DNA of 9,900 nucleotides from Clostridiales bacterium (lineage in GTDB: Bacteria; Bacillota; Clostridia; Oscillospirales; Oscillospiraceae), in contig JAJBTD010000072.1 of NCBI GenBank assembly GCA_020861055.1, positions 1 to 9,900 on the forward strand. Reading direction: 5' to 3'. Position 1 is the first letter of the stretch. Every line of letters begins with the position of its first letter. Below, piece after piece: positions 6,381 to 9,900 of the stretch. Both the position numbers and the translations under genes were made by a program. Under the pieces are notes generated by a model. That model did not search any database. It was not told the origin of the DNA and saw only the letters and a program-made list of their open reading frames with translations.

Positions 6381-6512
6381 AAAAATAGCCCCTCTCTCGC
6401 TCAGATGAGGAGAGCAGCTGTTGTCAGCCGCTCTCCCTGTCATGGCCCCACCTCGGGCCGCAAAGCAAATTTTAATCCTGCGCACACGAGCCGCAGGGCT
6501 GTCTTAACAGCA
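6381..6512 (-). promoter_or_regulatory. structured leader RNA with attenuator-like competing hairpins, upstream of the leftward MATE gene
   Basis: Read leftward from the predicted start near 6512, the roughly 130-nt leader can form a series of hairpins. A: CCTGCG/CGCAGG (6497-6492 with 6482-6477; 6 bp, 9-nt loop). B: GGCCC/GGGCC (6459-6455 with 6448-6444), whose 6-nt loop is GAGGTG. C: GGAGAGCGGCTG/CAGCTGCTCTCC (6436-6425 with 6420-6409; 12 bp with one G-U, loop ACAA). D: AGCTGCTCTC/GAGAGGGGCT (6419-6410 with 6396-6387; one mismatch, one G-U), followed at once by ATTTTTG. C and D share bases 6410-6419, so only one can form. D looks like an intrinsic terminator and also covers the AGGGG ribosome site of the GTG start; C would be the anti-terminator. 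No named riboswitch class is recognised. Strong A/T-poor pairing is seen directly; regulation is inferred. Confidence 0.6.
6498..6511. repeat. dyad at the predicted transcription start of the leftward MATE gene
   Basis: GCTGT (6498-6502) and ACAGC (6507-6511) form a perfect 5-bp inverted repeat with a 4-bp centre. It lies about 8 bp downstream of the -10 box, at about +1 to +14. It could be a repressor operator or the first hairpin of the leader RNA. Confidence 0.4.
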
Positions 6513-6518
6513 GATATT

Positions 6519-6547
6519 ATCATAACAGGCCGGGTGATAAATGTCAA
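6519..6547 (-). promoter_or_regulatory. consensus sigma-A promoter for the leftward MATE gene
   Basis: On the minus strand, a perfect TTGACA (6547-6542), a 17-bp spacer and TATGAT (6524-6519). The predicted start is near 6512. A strong promoter ahead of a long folded leader fits control after initiation rather than by a weak promoter. Confidence 0.85.
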
Positions 6548-6601
6548 TCCTTCGTCTCTTTTTTGGGGCAGGGAACAACATACAGTGGCTGCTGCAGTGG
6601 A

Positions 6602-6663
6602 ATCTGCGTCTTTTCCTTTGGGCGGCTGTGTGCTATGATATAGCTCATGGTAGAAACGCAGAT
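6602..6663. repeat. 8-bp inverted repeat centred on the promoter of the rightward MATE gene
   Basis: ATCTGCGT (6602-6609) and ACGCAGAT (6656-6663) are perfect inverted copies, with partial similarity continuing inward (pyrimidine-rich, ending CC). The centre falls at 6632-6633, next to the -10 box at 6634-6639. Arm centres are 54 bp apart, about five helical turns. The left arm lies upstream of the predicted start, so this is a DNA-level rather than an RNA-level element. It is a candidate operator pair for a transporter regulator; no regulator gene is present in the window. Confidence 0.45.
6611..6639 (+). promoter_or_regulatory. extended -10 promoter for the rightward MATE gene
   Basis: TGCTATGAT (6631-6639) is an extended -10 with five of six hexamer bases. 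A weak TTTTCC at 6611-6616 is at 17-bp spacing. The predicted start is near 6646, giving a leader of about 40 nt that contains the right arm of the 6602-6663 repeat. The weak -35 would suit an activated or tightly controlled promoter. Confidence 0.6.
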
Positions 6664-6684
6664 CAATCCGCTCGGAGGGAAAGC

Positions 6685-8040
6685 ATGAGTAAAGCCGTAA
6701 GCAACCAACAGGATTTTTCCACCGGTAAAATGTGGAAGAACATCACCAGGCAGGCAATCCCGCTGACGGTTGCCCAGCTGGTACAGCTTCTATATAACAT
6801 TGTCGATCGCATCTATATCGGGCATCTGTCCGAGGTGGGCAGTCTCGCTCTGACCGGCGTGGGCGTCACCTTCCCCATAACGACGCTGATTTTGGCCTTC
6901 GCGAATCTGTTTGGGACCGGCGGCGCCCCGTTGTTTTCCATCAGAAGAGGGGCCAAAGACGAGGAAATGGCAAAGAGCATCATGGGAAACGTCTTTACCC
7001 TGATTCTGATCTCCTCTGTCATAATCATGCTGTCGCTCTACCTGTTCAGAGTGCCGCTGCTCTATCTGTTCGGCGCAAGCGACGCCACCATCCTTTACGC
7101 AGACAGCTATCTGAAAATTTATCTGTTTGGGACCATTTTCTCCATGGTCGTCACAGGTATGAACGGCTTCATCGGCGCCCTCGGCTTTCCAAAGACCGCC
7201 ATGTGGACCACGATCATCGGCGCTGTGTTGAACCTAATCCTGGACCCGATCTTCATTTTTGGGCTCTCCCTCGGCGTTGAGGGAGCCGCCGCCGCCACTG
7301 TCATAAGCCAATGTGTGTCCGCCGTCTGGGTCATCCGCTTCCTGATTGCAGGGAATACAGACATATGTCTCAGGCCGTCTTATATGAAGCTTCACAGGCA
7401 TATCGTGGGCAGCGTTCTGGGCCTTGGCGTGAGCGGATTCATGCAGCAGGCAACGAACTGCCTCGTCCAGATTGTATGCAACGCGACCCTGCAAAACTAT
7501 GGCGGCGACCTGTATGTAGGGATCATGACCATTATCAACAGCGTCCGTGAAATTGCGTCCCTGCCGGTGACGGGTATCAGCAGCGGAGGGCAGCCGGTCC
7601 TCGGCTATAACTACGGAGCAAAGAAGCCAAAACGGGTGAAGGCGGGGATCCGGTTCATGGCACTGACAGGGATCGTGTACACAGCCGTTATGTGGCTTAT
7701 CATCGAGCTTTTCCCCGGCGCATTAATCCGCATTTTCTCAGACGACGCCCAGACCATAGCGTTTGGGATCCGGGCAATGAGGATTTATTTCTTCGGGTTT
7801 GTATTTATGAGCCTACAGTTTATGGGGCAGTCGGCCTTCGTGGGGCTCGGAAAGTCCAAAAGAGCGGTGTTCTTTTCCATTCTGCGAAAAGTGGTGATCG
7901 TTGTGCCGCTTACCGTCACGCTTCCGATGCTGTCAGATCTGGGAACGGATGGGGTCTTTCTCGCAGAACCGGTTTCCAATTTGCTCGGCGGCCTGGCCTG
8001 CTTCCTTACCATGTACGTCACATTATATCGTAAGCTGTAG
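6685..8040 (+). CDS. MATE family efflux transporter, MepA-like
   Basis: Membrane exporter of the MATE family; MepA-type members export cationic dyes, biocides and some antibiotics by ion antiport. The ATG at 6685 gives 451 residues, the usual length, and is preceded by GGAGGG (6674-6679) at 5-nt spacing. The longer in-frame ATG at 6541 would add 48 untypical residues across the promoter and is rejected. Family features include FSTGKMWKNITRQAIPLTVA (11-30), QLVQLLYNIVDRIYIGHL (31-48), GTGGAPLFSIRRGAKDEEMA (77-96) and GMNGFIGALGFPKTAM (158-173). LGVSGFMQQATNCLVQIVCN (247-266), the repeat-2 motif SGGQPVLGYNYGAKKPKRVK (300-319) and QFMGQSAFVGLGKSKRA (378-394) follow. It is divergent from the other MATE gene yet clearly unlike it in sequence, so the pair is not a recent tandem duplication. 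Parts of the gene are visibly richer in A/T codons than the neighbours, which might indicate separate acquisition. Ends in a strong terminator; monocistronic. Confidence 0.93.
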   Translation: MSKAVSNQQDFSTGKMWKNITRQAIPLTVAQLVQLLYNIVDRIYIGHLSEVGSLALTGVGVTFPITTLILAFANLFGTGGAPLFSIRRGAKDEEMAKSIMGNVFTLILISSVIIMLSLYLFRVPLLYLFGASDATILYADSYLKIYLFGTIFSMVVTGMNGFIGALGFPKTAMWTTIIGAVLNLILDPIFIFGLSLGVEGAAAATVISQCVSAVWVIRFLIAGNTDICLRPSYMKLHRHIVGSVLGLGVSGFMQQATNCLVQIVCNATLQNYGGDLYVGIMTIINSVREIASLPVTGISSGGQPVLGYNYGAKKPKRVKAGIRFMALTGIVYTAVMWLIIELFPGALIRIFSDDAQTIAFGIRAMRIYFFGFVFMSLQFMGQSAFVGLGKSKRAVFFSILRKVVIVVPLTVTLPMLSDLGTDGVFLAEPVSNLLGGLACFLTMYVTLYRKL

Positions 8041-8049
8041 GTCGCAGAA

Positions 8050-8092
8050 AGAAAAGGAGCCGTCATCCAGCAGACAGCTCCTTTTCTCATTT
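8050..8092. terminator. bidirectional intrinsic terminator between convergent genes
   Basis: A perfect 11-bp stem, AGAAAAGGAGC (8050-8060) with GCTCCTTTTCT (8077-8087), has a 16-nt loop in which GTC and GAC can also pair. The arms themselves carry the A and T runs, so it can act on the MepA-like gene rightward (10 bp after its stop) and on the P-type-ATPase-like gene leftward. Confidence 0.88.
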
Positions 8093-8128
8093 CGTATCGA
8101 CGTCCGGCTTTTACCGTCGTTCCCGGTC

Positions 8129-9880
8129 TCAGAACTTATCCACTCCGTTGGAGATCAGCAGCGTGGGAATCAGCCAGGCCAGCAGGAAGATCAGAATATT
8201 CACCGGGCTCAGCGACGCATAGGCGCTCGTCAGCGTCAGATAGAATCCCAGCAGCGCCCCAATCACCGACGCCGCCACGGTCAAAATCGTGTTCAGCCGC
8301 ACCACCGTCACCAAGCGGCGGCCGCCCAGGATGGCGGCGGTATAGGCTTCAATGCCCTCCCGGAAAATCAGCGCCCCTAGGGTGTCGTTGTGGGGCTGTC
8401 CCTTGGCGGACAGCTCAAACCGGCGCTCCACCGAGGGATACTGCATCCGGTTTACCGGCAGATGGAACCGCTGGCGCAGCACCGCCGGCGTGGTGTTAAA
8501 GTCCCGCGTCGCCAGGATGGGATTCACCCCGGCTGCGATGAGATAATTCACCGCGGGCCGCACCTGAGACGGCAGGCTGTAGGTCATCGGAAAGACCCCC
8601 TGGAGCTGGCCGTTGATGGCGCAGAACACGGCGTTTCTCACCTGATAGCCGGGACTGATCTCAATCTTCATCACCTGCATAAAATCCGCCGTACCCACCA
8701 GGACCTGGTCGCCACGGATCGTCCCCGTGAAGCCTCCGGCGTTGCTGTAGCTCAGGTCGTCCACCCGGCGGTAAAAGCCGCCGTGGATCCGTACCAGGTC
8801 GTCAAACACTCCGGCCAGGCCCACGTCCGCCTCCCGGATAATGGAGGCCGTACAGCCGATGAGCTTCTCCAGAGAGACATAGCCAAAGCTGCGGATATCC
8901 TTCCGCTCCACCGACCCCTCCGGGAAGAGGTCCCGGTCTGTGAGGACAATACCCGCTTCCCCCTGCATGGAGGCCGCCCCGTCCCAGCCCGCAAGAACCG
9001 CACCGGCAGAGTGGAGCCGCTTGACCAGCTTTGCATAGGGCAGCCCGTAGGCCAGTGTAGCGGACAGAGGCGTGGCCAGAATGAAGATGACCGACCAGCT
9101 CCAGATCAGCCGCTGAGGCGCGCCCTGTCCCACAGTGGAGAGAATACCGAAGACCAGCCCCGCAATGAGTATCACCGGGGCCGCATAGCGATACACCTGC
9201 TCCGCCCCGTCCAGATCCTGCATCTGTCGGCCAAAATTCCGGGCGGAGCCAGGCTCCTTCATGAAGGCCCCCCGGCCCTCCCACTTATCCTCGTCCATGG
9301 TCAGGCGCTCAAAGCTGGTCCGGGCGGCGACGTCCTCCGCGGAACGCTTCTGTCCCTCCTTTTTTCGGCTGCTGCCCCAGGCCACCGTCCACAGGCTCAG
9401 GGCCGCAAAGCCGCAGAAGGGCAAGGGCCCCTCCCTGCTCAGGGTCGCATACCACAGGGCGTCGATCAGGGTGAGGACTACGCCGATAGAGGACAGCGTA
9501 TTCAGACCGGGCCGGCCACGGAACAGCAGCAGGATTCCCTCAAGCAGCGTATCCAGTCCCAGGGCGCAGGCCAGAAGCAGTCCACCCGCCAGCAGAAAGC
9601 CGGTGAGACGCAGATTCTCACTCAGGGGCGTCCCGGTGAGGAGGGGAATCTCCTCTCCCGCAATCGCCGTAATCACCAACAAAACGACAGCGATCGCCAG
9701 CTGGAAGGGCAGACGCCCTCTGACGCTTTTCCAGCTTCCGTTAAAGATACGGGCCAGCTCCCGCGGAGACGTATCCGGGATGCGCTGGGCGGAGCGTCTG
9801 TCCTTCTCCGGTTTTTTCTGCTTTTTGGTCTTTCGGGGCGCGCGTTCCTCGTCTGTACCGGGGAGCTGCCGCTCAGCCAT
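8129..9880 (-). CDS. degenerate P-type ATPase-like membrane protein (probable pseudoenzyme), possibly incomplete at N-terminus
   Basis: The 583 residues follow the layout of a P1B metal-transporting ATPase without its chemistry. A basic N-tail (about 1-55) precedes eight predicted membrane segments in the 4+2+2 order (about 59-75, 92-110, 128-147, 153-168, 233-250, 258-280, 532-553, 558-577). The A-domain region between segments 4 and 5 is short (about 65 residues) and has no TGE. In segment 6 FILATPLSA keeps the LATP but has no CPC metal site. Where DKTGTLTEG should be, the sequence is TDRDLFPEG (314-322), so the phosphorylated Asp is Thr. N-domain traces remain (FTGTIRGDQVLVGTADFM, 384-401), as does a P-domain remnant (RPAVNYLIAAGVNPILATRDFN, 441-462) in place of LTGDN. 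No GDGxND hinge is visible. The frame is uninterrupted, so this is not a decayed pseudogene. The ATG at 9880 has AGGAGG only 14 nt upstream, and the frame stays open to the window edge, so the true start may lie beyond. Function unknown. Confidence 0.72.
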   Translation of the reverse strand: MAERQLPGTDEERAPRKTKKQKKPEKDRRSAQRIPDTSPRELARIFNGSWKSVRGRLPFQLAIAVVLLVITAIAGEEIPLLTGTPLSENLRLTGFLLAGGLLLACALGLDTLLEGILLLFRGRPGLNTLSSIGVVLTLIDALWYATLSREGPLPFCGFAALSLWTVAWGSSRKKEGQKRSAEDVAARTSFERLTMDEDKWEGRGAFMKEPGSARNFGRQMQDLDGAEQVYRYAAPVILIAGLVFGILSTVGQGAPQRLIWSWSVIFILATPLSATLAYGLPYAKLVKRLHSAGAVLAGWDGAASMQGEAGIVLTDRDLFPEGSVERKDIRSFGYVSLEKLIGCTASIIREADVGLAGVFDDLVRIHGGFYRRVDDLSYSNAGGFTGTIRGDQVLVGTADFMQVMKIEISPGYQVRNAVFCAINGQLQGVFPMTYSLPSQVRPAVNYLIAAGVNPILATRDFNTTPAVLRQRFHLPVNRMQYPSVERRFELSAKGQPHNDTLGALIFREGIEAYTAAILGGRRLVTVVRLNTILTVAASVIGALLGFYLTLTSAYASLSPVNILIFLLAWLIPTLLISNGVDKF

Positions 9881-9900
9881 GCGCTGCAGGGCTGCCTCCT

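Noticed and set aside
6541..6684. 48-codon N-terminal extension of the rightward MATE gene
   Set aside because: It overlaps both divergent promoters, lacks a ribosome site at 6541, and the ATG at 6685 has GGAGGG and the family start.
8129..9880. Reading the P-type-ATPase-like gene as a decayed pseudogene
   Set aside because: The frame is uninterrupted over its whole length with well-formed helices; missing motifs point to a pseudoenzyme, not to frame decay.

Overview
The window looks like chromosomal DNA of a GC-rich Firmicute, probably a gut clostridium of the Oscillospiraceae type (Flavonifractor, Intestinimonas and Oscillibacter relatives). The basis is Gram-positive-style signals (AGGAGG-like ribosome sites, near-consensus sigma-A promoters, U-tailed intrinsic terminators) together with a phosphofructokinase, a DHHW-family protein and MATE transporters of clostridial flavour. 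The genus is inferred from protein style only. No tRNA, rRNA, CRISPR array, insertion sequence or phage gene was seen.

Layout, left to right. (1) The 3' part of a group III 6-phosphofructokinase. (2) A single-gene ridA unit with its own consensus promoter, a leader of about 110 nt and a strong terminator. (3) A two-gene operon: a membrane-bound O-acyltransferase (MBOAT, AlgI/DltB-like) followed 13 bp later by a membrane-anchored DHHW-family (AlgJ/AlgX-like SGNH) protein. Together they probably acylate an exported polymer; the polymer is unknown. A bidirectional terminator closes this operon and the convergent gene. (4) Two unlike MATE exporters transcribed divergently from a roughly 300-bp regulatory region. 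The leftward gene has a consensus promoter and a highly folded leader with two mutually exclusive hairpins, one terminator-like. The rightward, MepA-like gene has an extended -10 promoter centred inside an 8-bp inverted repeat. (5) A second bidirectional terminator, then a leftward gene for a P-type-ATPase-like membrane protein that has lost the phosphorylation motif, the CPC metal site and the GDGxND hinge. It looks like a pseudoenzyme, and its N-terminus may lie beyond the window.

The units look functionally independent: glycolysis, enamine/imine detoxification, surface polymer modification, drug or metabolite export, and an unassigned membrane pseudo-ATPase. The points most worth following are the MATE attenuator-like leader, the degenerate P-type ATPase, and the inverted repeat around the second MATE promoter.
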